Under the pieces are notes generated by a model. The model saw nothing but the letters and a program-made list of their open reading frames with translations. It ran no database searches and was not told the origin of the DNA. Shown piece after piece: positions 33,301 through 44,799 of a DNA stretch of 64,000 bases; positions within the stretch are counted from its first letter, which is position 1, and the number at the start of each line of letters is the position of its first letter. A program made the translations under genes and the position numbers. The DNA is from Poa pratensis (Eukaryota; Streptophyta; Magnoliopsida; Poales; Poaceae). The stretch is from assembly GCA_947311845.1 (NCBI GenBank), contig CAMZMU010000052.1, positions 140,755,733-140,819,732 of the forward strand, read 5' to 3'.

Positions 33301-34653
33301 TTACTTAAGAACCTTTATGAAATCGCAACCCTTAGTGGCCTCATTCAGTAGTCCTTCATATGTCAGCTTTAGATCAAAAGTGATTCTCTGGAAAACTTGA
33401 CATAATGCCGTCACATCTTGCATTGCTCTATGAGTAGGCTTTTCCACAGAGTAGCGTTTGCTGAGCGACTCCAAATTCATTTGATGTATGTTTTCTGCAA
33501 AACAACAGTGGTAAAGGTTACTTCTGTTGTGGATTGACCAAGCTATACAATATACACGTAACTAACAGAGAGTGCAAAAATAATATGGACATATGAAAAA
33601 AGTAACAAATATTAGCCACTTCATAAAAAATGGTCCTTGCATTGATAGAACCAACAGGCACCAAGACCTTCTATATGAGGACAAACATGTGAAATTAAGT
33701 TGCACTACAAACATCATGCAGTAGAAAAAAAGATCTACCTAAACAAGGATCTACTTTGAAAAAAGATCTATCTAAACAAACAATATGCAGGATTCTCAAA
33801 ACTGATAAGCAGAAAACCAGCCTTGCAAGCAAACGTGCTATACTCATATACTCAAACCGTGAAGATATGAAGTTCTTTTAAACCCAAGGGCTCTGTACCA
33901 AAGAGGATGTACCTTTTGATTCTGGAAGCTTCGGCAACTTCTTTGCCAAACGAACGCTGTCAACAAACAGCCAGTCTTCAGGCATCTGTGCTGAACAGCG
34001 GCCAAATCTTGGGCAAGGAAATGGGCATCAAATTTTGCATTATGAGCAACCCATATCACTGGTTTTCCAGGAGTTTGGCGGCTTTGGACATATGCCAGTA
34101 GTAATGGAAGTACATCCCTGAACCTACATTATGCAGATTATGACCAGGTTTGTGATTAATGTGAAGGGATCAGGAATAACACAAATGCCATTGGAAGAGA
34201 AACATACCTCGGGACATCAGTTCTGCGAACCAAACCGGTGCTAATTTTAGTGAGACCTGCAACAAATTTGGGAACAACCCTCTCAGGATTAATTAGAGTT
34301 TCAAATGTGCTATTCTTTCCTCCAGAAAGATCACGGAGTGCAAGCTCCATGATTCTATCATACTTGTAGGAGCCACCGGTAGTTTCAGTATCGAAGATAA
34401 GAACAGTCCCAGGTTGCTGACGTTCAGAAGTCTGCTGACACTTCAATGGCTGAACTCCGGAAACACATGAACCCAGACCAGCTCTGTGCAAACTAGCTGT
34501 CTCTTGAACCCATGTGGTGAAATGACGCTTCTCATAGCTTCCTGGATCAAGCAACTTTCTAGATGACAATCCAGCATGCTGCACAAGCAACCTGGCAGGA
34601 CAACTACTCCATATGTTGTTCCTCAGTTGGTTGAAGCAAAGAAGCAACGCCAT
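33301..34653 (-). CDS. DPD1: DEDDh 3'-5' exonuclease, DPD1-like, 3 exons, one 1-nt gap
   Basis: Exons 34653-34208 (donor GTATGT), 34123-33913 (acceptor ATGTAG, donor GTACAT) and 33494-33301 (acceptor TTTGCAG, stop TAA). ExoI motif TVLIFDTETTG supplies the D and E metal ligands. ExoII is in WVAHNAKFDAHFL. ExoIII is HRAMQDV, with the H and D of the DEDDh class. About 100 residues precede the domain and could be a transit peptide, as in DPD1, a Mg2+-dependent exonuclease that degrades plastid and mitochondrial DNA. After GCCCAAGAT the sequence TTTGGCCGC lacks one T relative to the expected Asp-Phe-Gly-Arg (about 33992-33996). Downstream the +1 frame reads a natural MPEDWLFVDSVRLAKKLPKL. With the base restored, phases fit and the length is 283 aa. 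Assembly error is the likelier cause. Confidence 0.9.
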
Positions 34654-35600
34654 TTTTGTGCCGGAACTGCTTAGATATCAACACACAAAGTGGAAGTCCT
34701 ATGGCTCAGATGAACCACATCTAACGCCTGCATTTATCAACAAAACAACCATATATTAGAGTAGACAGCAAAGTGTCAGTGACTTGGTTACACACTACAT
34801 AATTTTTTATAGCAGGAACATACCAAAGTAATCTTTCAATTCTGATCAGTCCTCTTTCAAAGCTGATCATGTTGTTTTATTGTTCAGAGGTCAACTATGG
34901 GTCCTGGAATCGCCATGTACTTGGGGAATTCCAGAACTACCTTTTAGTTTTCTACTAACCTCCGATCCGAAAAAACGTTCGGACAGAACGTACTGCCGTA
35001 GTACACTTTTTGTGTACAGCTTGCGAATGTTATTTCAGATCCATAGAAAAAGACTGTCTTTTTTTTCCTTCTGAATACAAGATGCATCTGTCCTATCCAT
35101 TCTATTCTTCTATGGTCAACTAATTTTTTTATGGGTTACGATCGACTCGTTGAACTGCTAGAAAGTACCAGCACCTGTCCACCTCAGGCCCCCAGCCTCC
35201 AAGAAAAAAGGACCATAGCCACGCACAAAGCCCAATCTAGATGGTGTTGTGCCTGGTGCGCGCTTGGCACCGAGTCACACATGACACCCAAATCCGTGGA
35301 GGCAAGGTAGGTATTAAGCAACTTCGGAATTACCAAAAGCTCGTACCTCAAGAAGCAATGCACCGGGTGGAGGCAGCAGGGAGGGGATGAGGTAGAACGG
35401 TAACGGCGGGCCGGCGCGCGTGAGAGGTTGAGGAGATGCCGGGTGAGGCTTCGGCGGCGACGCTAAGCTGAGGCACGTCGGTCGGCAGCCCTAGGGAACG
35501 GCGGCGGTGGGCTGGCGGCGAGACACCTCAGAGCGGCGTGGGAGAGAGGAATGTATCGCCGGGGAAGAAGAAGAGGAGCGGCGCGGGATCCCATCCACTC
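34654..35600 (-). promoter_or_regulatory. DPD1-like 5' UTR with leader intron, and promoter
   Basis: The second leader exon begins at 34727 after AAATGCAG. The first leader exon is the pyrimidine/GC-rich block of about 35560-35347, ending GAG|GTACGA. The intron is about 620 bp. Promoter sequence lies beyond 35600. Minus-strand context only; no protein is encoded in this segment. Confidence 0.6.
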
Positions 35601-36083
35601 GGTTTTCATATCCGACGGTTCGAGCCGATCGCTACAGTAGCAGTTGCCGCACGTCTTCTACTATCTGCTAACGGCCCACGAGGCCACGATCTTTTCTCCA
35701 AACTTCTAAGGAAAAAGTATATTTTTTCCAACTTCTAACGCATCTAATGTTCAAATTTTTCTAGCTTTTTAAAAGGGCTCAACTGACACATGTCACTTAA
35801 AAATAATCATACAATCTAATTTCACACAATCTGATGTGGCAATCTCGCCTTCGGAGGTGGCAGCTTTGGTGTGGGTTTTCGCCCACACACAAGACCCCTG
35901 GAGACTAGTTTTGTTGATTTGCATGTAAAGAGATTTTTTCCTTAGCTCAAAATTTTGTACATAACACTCTATTTTATCTAACTGGATGACGGATACGACC
36001 ATTTATACCTAAAAAAATAAAACAAGTTACATGCAGTGATATGTGGAAGTATTTGGTCAGAAGGAAGGAGCTAAGTTTCTCTC
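35601..36083. other. Intergenic, with a GC hairpin
   Basis: A 7-bp perfect hairpin GTGTGGG-TTTTCG-CCCACAC (35869-35888) stands 16 nt before CTAG|T (35905-35908), faintly like a Helitron 3' end. No matching 5' end was found. No gene is recognised. Confidence 0.3.
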
Positions 36084-36086
36084 GGG

Positions 36087-36910
36087 TTTTTTTTGAATTT
36101 TCCACATATATTAAACCAACACAGAGTACATGATTATATCGATTATAAAAATAAAGCTAAAATAGACTAGTAAATCTATGAGATCTTCAGGACCTTTCTT
36201 CATCCATGACATAATCTTGTATTTTTCTGAAGACAACCGTAGAACAACGCCAAAACCACCAAACCACATACCTGTGAATACCACCGAAGGTTCTCTCTTT
36301 TCAATTATGAGCCGCAATGCCAAGGCTTTGTGCACACACGCAGCCACTAAATTAATCAAGCAATAGGATGGAGCACCACCACTGATATTTCAGGGACAAA
36401 TAACCGAACCACGTTGTCGACGTCGTCGGGAGCTGAGAGAACGAATCACCATTGCCAAAGATGTAGTAGCCAGGATAGATATTGTGAGGACAAACCTCCT
36501 CGCGGCAGCCATGAGAGATAATCCAAGATTGATCTAGCGAAGCAATATTTGAAGAACCATATCTAGACAGACTTAATCTTGCAAAGCCACCAGTGACGTC
36601 GGGAAGGATATCTCGTCGTCGAACGAAGCGTGGGAGATCACTTATTGCAGACGATATCATCTCCATTAACAAAGAAAATGACGACCAAAACCAAACTCTA
36701 ACATTAAGGACCTTTGTATAGCACCGTGCGCAGGTCCAAGGTCCCCACCTCTCTTAGTGCCAGAACGGCAACTAGAGCAGGCAAGGACCCGTCGAATCTT
36801 TGCGGCGGCGACGATGAAGCTGCAGATGACACGGCGCCGGCGAGGGTTGAAACCCTAGACCGTCGCCACGATCGCCGAAGATCGCCTTGCTCTCCCTCTT
36901 GCGTACGTAC
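36087..36910 (-). mobile_element. Putative non-LTR retroposon (minus orientation)
   Basis: On the minus strand there is a GC-rich 5' part (36900-36750, with CTAGGGTTT), then U-rich 3' UTR-like sequence ending TTAATATATGTGGAAAATTC and an A8 run (T-run 36087-36094 on plus). The layout matches the two TSD-proven retroposons in this window, but no target duplication was found and no RT is encoded. Confidence 0.4.
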
Positions 36911-37473
36911 CGGTTCAAGGTTAGAACGAAGCTAGCGTATGAGTATGTATCCTGTGGAAGAGAAGAGAGTCATGTGAACTGGAATCTTTGGACATAAGTA
37001 CATAATGTTTACGCATGGCAACTTGTAAGTAAACACCGACAAGTGAGATGCCTACCACACCAGGGACTTGTTTTTTAGACAAGGGGCCTTTTTTTAGTCT
37101 AAAGAAAGGACATCTGCGACTTGATTTTCCCTGGTGGGCTTGGCCTCTTGGGCCTACCTGGGGGCCTGTTTTAGCGACTGTCAGCGCTCATTCGAAGAAC
37201 GGAAAGCCACCGAGTTCCAAATTCTCAAAAACAAAAAAACTGAGTTCCAAACCGATTCCGAGTTCGCTCCGGCTTTGGGTTCGCGCGCTTGCTCCCAGAC
37301 CCCAGTCCCCATCAAATTCCCACCCTTCTTCCTTTTCCAGCCACCGAAAATAGCACGCAACTCACAATCCAAGTCGAACTCCACTCCACGCGCGGATCGA
37401 CATAGTCGACTCCGATCGCCCGCGCGCGTGGGCACCCGGCGGCAACTCAGCTCCCCTTTCGTCCGATCCATCA
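36911..37473 (+). promoter_or_regulatory. Promoter / 5' leader of the MED15-like gene
   Basis: Upstream of the ATG at 37474. The proximal 200 bp is C-rich and CT-rich as in plant leaders. No TATA is evident. No other gene is recognised. Confidence 0.4.
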
Positions 37474-40275
37474 ATGGAGAACGGTGCCCGGCCCGCCGCC
37501 GGAGGGCACTGGCTCGCGGCGGCACCTCCTGACTTTCGCGCCCGAGTGGTCGGGAACATGTACGTATGATCGGTACCTCGTGCTTTTTGCACGTCCCGTT
37601 GCTATGCTTCCCCAAAACTTGATCCCTAATTTGTTTGTAGTAGAGACTGATGGATTAATTGGCAAGATGGTTTGTAGCCTAGGGTTAATTTGTTGTGGGA
37701 TGATTGTCACGTCGGTCCGTTTTGGTACTATTTGAAATTTGATATTTTCTTGGTCTCCCGCAACAATGATCCGATCCATGAGCAAATATTTTTATTTTTA
37801 TTGAACGGGCTCTCCACCCCCGATTTCATTTCAAGAACGAAACCCATAATAATTGTTTCAGGTTTCTTGCATTCTCCAGACCCCGTCCCTTTCCAGCCCA
37901 AAAACTGCCAGCTACTTGAACGAATTTACAGAGCATCACTCTTACAACGCCTAGGTCCAAACACCAACTAGCTTCAGAAACTATAAGAACAGAAAACCAA
38001 AACTAGAAAAACCTACAGAGACCACCACTGTTCTACTGGAATCTTCTCACCCATGTCAAGGTATATATCTTTGCGATCCATGCGCAATTGATGTGCTTCA
38101 GTGAGTCCAGCCAAACCAATAGATTATTGTTTTGGTTAATCGATTGATCTCATGCATTGTACGTTTGCTTAATAGGTGTTCCACGAGCAGGATATAGACC
38201 GATTCGTATACTGCAGGGTGTAGATTCTCGTGAAGATTTTATATCAACATGTTTGCTGTGATACTAGTATCCTCTAGCAGCCCTCTCTGACTTTTCGTCT
38301 TGTCTCTTTGTGCTTCAGAAAGAAGATTTTGGCCCAAATCGCCCAAGGGCATCAGCTCCATGATCGTGCTTCCGAATATGAGGCCAAGGTATTCAGCCGT
38401 TCCCACAACGCCCAAGATTACCTCAGGGAAATAAGCAAAAAGATGTTGAGTCTTCAGCAAAAATGGCTACCGGCAGAGCAGGCCGCTTCAGAGTTTCAGC
38501 AGCAGGCGCAACTAGGACTACACCAAATGCGGCCTGTCGATGCAGTTCAGGCTACACATCAGGTGCAAAGCATGCATACCAGGGTTAATCAAGCACAGCC
38601 AGGAAAACTTGCCCCAGCGGCACCGGTTATCCAGCTCCATCCTTGTCATCCGACAGTAGCAACTCAGGTTCAGACTTTGTGTACGGTCACTACACAGAAG
38701 CCACAGCCGAGGATGAACCAGCAAGAAATGAGGGTGGACCAACGACAGCAGAGTTACCAAACAAACAATGGACAGCACGCAACTGCCGCCATCATGCAGA
38801 CTAGGCAGCATGGGGTACAGAACCAGCAGCTTGGGAGCCCTCACCCAGCCGGTGAAGTGGACTGGAGGGAGCACATGTTTCAGAAAATCACGTCCCTCAA
38901 GGATGCTCACTTGTCGGAGCTCGTGGAATTCGGCCGAGCACTGCAAGCACATCTCCTTCGCATCAAAGCAAACGGGCAGCTCGAGTCACTACCTGAAGAT
39001 CAAGCACGTCAATGCAGATCCATACACAGTACCCTTGGAAGAATCAAATCAGTGATGAGCTTTCTACGGATTCAAAAAACCAACATACCCGAGGCCGCCA
39101 AGGATCAGCTGGACGTGTGTCAAACCGCCATACATGATCTGCTGCGTTCTTACAGGGAACTAAAAGCACATAACACTGCGAAGAAGAACACCAGACGTCA
39201 GTCGCAGAACTGTCCCGAGCCACCTCGGGCTATAAACATGAGCGGTACCACGGATGATAGCGAGCAGAATCATCATGAGCAACATGCAACTGAGGCCTTG
39301 TTGCAGTCTTCAGAAAACATGCCCTCTGGCACTCCACTCACTCAGCAACAAAAGCACAGCGACCACCACTTCGAAGGTGAAGCAGAGGATAACTCGGTAG
39401 GCGATGAAGCTGAGTCACCGGTGGCCGTCAATCTTCCTGGAGACAAGGAACCAACATGCAGCCAGGAAATGCAGCAAAGGCATCCAGAAGATGAAGCGGT
39501 TCCCAAGTCGACAGAGAGTGTTGAACCTGCTGGAACTTCGCCGGCTCAGCACCAACAAACTCACAGCGCCGACTCCGTGCGCATCGAAACAGAGGAAGGC
39601 TCCGTGCGAGCTGAAGCTGAAAGACCGGTCAGCATGGAGGCCCTGATCAAGCGCGGAGTTGACGCAGCGAGGTCTTTGTCCCCGACGGCGCTTCGCAGCC
39701 TAGCTAGTGATATGGGGTTGAACTTGAAGCGTGCTTTCCGCCACATGACGACGTCGAACACCATGGATGGCAGCAGCTGCGTGTGGTTTGGTGATGAATC
39801 CAACGGGGCGAGCTGCTACAAGAGGCAGAAAACGCACAATGATGCTCTGCTCGACGAGATCAGAGCCACGTACAACATGCTAGTCGAGACCGAGATCAGG
39901 ATCAGTCAAGACGACACAGGAGGGGCGGGCGGTACCGTGATCGAGCTCTCCTACAACGCCGTGTCGCTCACACCAAACCTCAAGGCAGCTATCTCCCCGT
40001 CTGCGGTATCGACAAAGCTGCTTGTGCCCGCTGATTACCCCCAGAGCTCTCCGGTGATTCTCGGTGTCGAAGAACAGAGGAAGAGTGTTCAGAGGGTGGT
40101 GGACATGGCATTTCGACGTGCCCTCGGCCTACTCCCAGAGCCCAGGTCGATCGAGGGGATGGCCAAGGCGTGGGACTCCATTGTGCGGAGGGCCATCTTG
40201 CGGTTTGCTCATCAGTTCGGCGGAGGAACGTTCAGCACAAGGTACGGCGGATGGGAGAGCTGCATCCCGGTCTGA
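37474..40275 (+). CDS. Mediator subunit 15-like protein, 2 exons, intact (680 aa)
   Basis: Exon 1 37474-37559 (MENGARPAAGGHWLAAAPPD..., ending AAC AT|GTACGTATG). Exon 2 38319-40275 (acceptor GTGCTTCAG). Phases join to Ile and give 680 aa with no break. Residues ~12-78 form the KIX-like domain found at the MED15 N-terminus (FRARVVGNIKKIL, EYEAKVF, QDYLREISKKML). A Gln-rich low-complexity region follows. Next is a helical block like MED15's middle (KITSLKDAHLSELVEFGRAL; IKSVMSFLRI). A variable acidic stretch follows. The conserved C-terminus has VSLTPNLKAAISPS, LLVPADYPQSSPVI and a final GGGTFSTRYGGWE. MED15 is a Mediator tail subunit contacting activators. Plant MED15a is roughly twice this length, so this is a shortened paralogue or a grass-specific form. 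A 14.3-kb retroelement nest begins 51 bp after the stop. Confidence 0.88.
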
Positions 40276-40398
40276 AAAGGGAAACACTATATGTGCTCCT
40301 ACATGGAATCAAAACATCATGTATATGTTGGAGAATGAGCAACTGACATTCACAGGGCCAAAGGCTATTACATGTACATGTGACTAATATGCAGGAAA

Positions 40399-42685
40399 TG
40401 TTGGATATATGCCTAAAAGGCAATGATATTTATACATATGTATATCTGATTCATACATTATTAATTCGTATTTTCTATGCTATAACTGCAGTGATTTCTA
40501 AATGCGTGATTTAGGAAAAATCTCACCTGCACGTGTAGAGAATATGAATACGTAAAATGTACCCTAGTTCTTTTACGGACTAATTCTTGAATGCTAGATG
40601 ACGCGGCTTTCCTAGTCATGGACATAGAGTTTATGTCAGCATCAAGGATGGCATATTATTGGACAATAATATGGCTGGGTCACCCAAGTGTTGGTATGCT
40701 AAGAGATTCCGTTAAATAGTCCTTTTGTCCTTAGCTTTATCACAGAAAGGTTGTTGTATAACATGTCCTTGTAACCATGAGGTTATTGGGATCATGCATA
40801 CTGGAGGAGTTGCTTTGGTGCTGTCAACCGTCACGGCCGTAACAGGGTGACCATAAAGGCAGTTGCTGGGTTGCTTCGAAGGCGTGTGTGTATCCTGATG
40901 TTCTGAGATGGTAAATTACTCCCCTAGGTTAAGAGAGATACGTCCAGGGCCCACTCGGTATTATAACGGTATCCAATATGTTCTGCAGACAATGCATGGT
41001 GAAGTTGCACCGTGTGGGATATCATAATACGGCAACGAGTAAATGGAACTTACCGGTAACGAGATAGACAAAGATAAAGTGAATCAACCCTTGATTGATT
41101 CATGGTATCATCACGGATCTATATCTCGGGTGAAGTTCAGTATCGTGAGTTATGGGATTGATACATGATAATCAACAGGTTCAACAGTAGAGTTATTCAC
41201 ATAACGATAGCAGCTACACAGGACGTCCTTGGAACTGTCACTGGCCGGTGATTGGTTGATACCCAACCAATTATAGCTACCCGTTATCGAACCTGTAGGG
41301 TGGACACACTTAAACTAGGATTGATTAGTTGTGTTATATGGTTGGTCTGGAACATGGAGACAGTATCACCGGCATGGTGCTTGCGTGATAGACATACCTT
41401 GTCAAGAGAGAAAGTTTGTGACAGAAGTTACTATCACAGTCGGATTTATTCCAGAGGGTTTATAAGAGAGGAAATATTTGTCCGGAGTATTTTGTCGGCG
41501 GACACTGGGTGTCCCGGATCATATGAAAGGAGTTTCATATGATAGGTAATTAATTCGGTGAATATTCTGTAAAAGGAAATATCTAAGAATTAATTAGACA
41601 AAGTATTATTTAATTACATGTTAATTAAATATTGATTTATTTAATTAATAATATAATTACGGGAAAATATTAAAGCCACACCACCAAGTGGTGGTGGGCC
41701 GAAGTGCCATCGGGGGGAAACCTCGGCCGAACCCTAGTGGGCCGAAGGCCCATGGCGGGTGAGGGGGCGACGACGGCGGCCAAGTGGCGGCCGGCTAGGC
41801 GGGCCCCACCCGCCAGGTCGGTGCGGCCAGGGCGAGTCCACGTGGCGGTGGTGGTGGCCAGGCGGGCCCCACCCACCAGGCACGGCGCAGGGCAGGGCGG
41901 CCGGCCTAGGTGGGACCCACCTGCCTAAGTCGGTGCGGCCCAAGGTGGGCCCCACCCGCTGGTCGAGCTAGGAAGGAGAAGGAGGGAGGGGAGAAGTTGG
42001 AGTCCTACTCCAACTCCCCTCCCATGCCGAATTGTGCAAGGGGAAACTTTCCCCTTGTCCAAGTTGAGTTGGACTAGGAAAGGTTTCCCCTTGTCCAAGT
42101 CTCCCTACCTCTTGGCCTCCTTTATAAACCCCACCCCTCTAGTTGTGAGCAAGCAATTGAGACACAATTTAGACACCAAATAGACAAGAGAGAAATCTCG
42201 CGTCAACTCTCAAGTTTAGATCTCTTCTAGTTGGATTAGAGGGACCTCTAATTAGAGGCGACCTATCCGATTAGACTAGATCTAATCTCTCTCTCTCCTT
42301 CTCATGTGTTGAGATCTCCACCTTCATATACACCAGCAGACTTCAAGCTTGGACGGCGAAGCCCTGCTGAACCTTTCCAGTGTACGTGTGCAAGCTCTCA
42401 GAGGGGTTTCTCGTCATAGACGTTGACCCTTCAGCTGTTGAATCAAGGTGGTGAAGCGAAGGAGAAGAAGGCGTCGGAATCTCTCTACCAGGCTTGGTTG
42501 AGAGAGACCGCGATCGGCTACATCGACTACGTCATCAACACGTTCTTCCGCAATCTACGGTGTTGGTAACGTATACTAAACTAGATCTATGGATCTTCGT
42601 ATTCGCATGTATCTCGATAGTAGATCTTGGGAAGGTTGCGTAGCAATACGTGAAATTTTTAATTTACCGTACGCGCAACCCAATA
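40399..42685 (+). repeat. 5' LTR of the nested element
   Basis: Pairs with 47415-49703. It contains a GC-rich block (41690-41970) and a TATA box at 42123. It ends CGCAACCCAATA one base before the PBS. Confidence 0.93.
42123..42128 (+). promoter_or_regulatory. LTR TATA box
   Basis: TATAAA in CTCCTTTATAAACCCCACC. The same motif is in the 3' LTR at about 49140. It is the likely Pol II promoter of the element, with transcription starting about 30 bp downstream. Confidence 0.55.
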
Positions 42686-42686
42686 G

Positions 42687-42698
42687 TGGTATCAGAGC
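42687..42698 (+). promoter_or_regulatory. Primer binding site (initiator tRNA-Met type)
   Basis: TGGTATCAGAGC, complementary to the 3' end of plant initiator tRNA-Met, as in most Copia elements. It is one base after the 5' LTR. Confidence 0.9.
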
Positions 42699-43960
42699 GA
42701 TCTATGCGTAGATACATGATTTGATCTAGAGCACATGGTATGTGCGGGCACCGCATAAGTTTGTGCGGGTATGTTATTGAAGAAGTTGCTTCTAACATTC
42801 AGTTTATTTATGGATGCTTCCCAATATATCACTTTAAGAATTGTTTCCGAGCATAGTTAGATCTTTACGAACTTCTGGCAATCCGCGGACCTTCCGGCTG
42901 CTCCTAGTATGCTTGTTGGCGCCAACGAAGTGCTTCAGTAGCTTCGGGTCTATCTATAGTTGGATTCGTTGACTTGGTGGTGGAAAGGGCATGTGGACTA
43001 GGTCCACACGGGGGTCACGCGCACCAGTGAAGTTTAGAGGGGAGCTGGAACGTTTTTAACGTTGGGTCCCTCACCCCGCAAAGTCAATCTAGCAACATGA
43101 ATAAACATGCTTAGTGAGGACCGTAGGTTTCCGGTTGTCCCGTTGATCCTACAAGCCACGCTAAAATTTGCAAACAAACGTTAGAGGAACGTCTAACTCT
43201 GTTTTGCAGGACATGTGATGTGGTATAGTCTTAAAATATTATTTTGTTGACTAACCCTTTTTGTTGTGGCCGGCGTGCCGTTCTTATTCATCGAGCCATG
43301 GTGGTAGTGGAGGATAGGAGAAGGCATGCAAGTGTCGTGAACCTCGACGTGGCCACGCCGATGGAAGGTGCCACCGGCGGATGGAGCAAGAAAGACTATA
43401 CTACATCACACAAGTGTTAATTTACTAGTGATTGTTTTATATGTGTTTTTTCTTGTTCTTCCCTTGATTGCGCAGTAGTGTGATTATTAGGGAGATTCCT
43501 CGGTAGCTTCCAAAGTTTAATTACTTAAAGCTAAAATTGAAAATATCAAGGAGTTCGTGCTCATCCAATCGCTGCACCGTCAAACCGGATGCTTGTTGCC
43601 GTGCGACCTGTATCCAGGAGTAATGTGCACCAAGGGTTCGGGAGGCGGGCACGGACGTCCTAGCAGCAATAGCGATTGGTTGTCTTGACGTCCAGGCATA
43701 ACTAGTTATGAGTTCGGAGCACTACATCGAAAGATGAAACGAAAATCACGGCAGGAAGTGATTGGTCTGTTGACCTACCCCTTCGTCGTAGTGAAGACAT
43801 GTATCCATGATTCACACTACTGAGGATTGTGGATTTCGTAATACACTAAGTTGATCTTGAGGAATATCAATTTTAGTGGGAGCACTTTACATTTAGTTTT
43901 AAATTTAGTGCCAGATAATAATTATGAACATGTCTAAGTGAACTTAATTGTTGTAGATCA
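42699..43960 (+). other. Untranslated leader of the nested element
   Basis: Non-coding sequence between PBS and gag. No ORF or repeat is recognised. Confidence 0.5.
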
Positions 43961-44799
43961 ATGGCTAAGATAGCACCCACGTTTAACCTTGGACCACTGA
44001 TTGAGAAGAAACCCCTGACTGCAAATGGGAGCAATTATGCTGATTGGATTCGCGCCCTAAGGATTGTTCTTAGGAACGCGAAGAGTGAGTATGTTCTAGA
44101 TGGGCCTCTACCACCCATGCCGGCGGTGGAGGCGCCACCAGCTGAATTCGAGGAGTACACCTTGAAGAGTGATACTGCCATATCGGTTCAGTGTCTCATG
44201 TTGACATGTATGGACCCTGAGTTGCAGAAGAAGTTTGAAAACTTCTGCTTATGACATGATTGTCGCACTCAAGGCCATGTACCAGACTCAGGCTAAGACT
44301 GAGCGTTATGAAATAACGAAGCACTGTGGTCATGTCACATGGCAGAAGGAGGCTCTGTGAGCGAGCATGTAATCAAGATGTTTGGTTATGGTACGAGGCT
44401 TGAGGCGCTGGGATTTCCAATTCCGGCCGAGCTAAGTATAGATTTGGTGTTGGCTTCCCTCCCCCCGTCTTACAGCGGTTTCATCATGAATTACAACATG
44501 AATGGGTTGGAGAAGACACCAAATGAGCTGCTTGCAATGCTGAAAACTGCTGAACCTAGCGTGAAGAGGGAGAACAATCAAGTTTTGATGGTTACCCAAA
44601 CCGCAAAGTTCAAGAAGAAGAGAACAAAGAAGTCTAAGCATGCTAAGGCATCAGAAAGACTACTACTCAAACTCAAGAGGAATCCGAGTGCTTCTTCTGT
44701 AAAGGGAAGGGACACTGGAAGAGGAACTGCAAGAAATTCCTGGCTCTGAAGAAGAAACCTTCTAAGGGCAAGAAAGGTATAAGAATTATACCTAAATGA
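43961..44799 (+). pseudogene. Copia-type gag of the nested element, frameshifted
   Basis: Starts MAKIAPTFNLGPL. The NGSNYADWIRALRIVLR block is the gag N-terminal motif of Copia (UBN2/DUF4219-like). The frame breaks near 44245, resumes with ASLPPSYSGFIMNYNMNGLEK, breaks again near 44660, and ends with a CCHC zinc knuckle (CFFCKGKGHWKRNC) and TGA at 44797-44799. In active relatives gag packages RNA in virus-like particles. Here it cannot be translated in one frame. Confidence 0.85.

Noticed and set aside
42687..42698. tRNA-like match
   Set aside because: It is only the retroelement primer binding site, not a tRNA gene.
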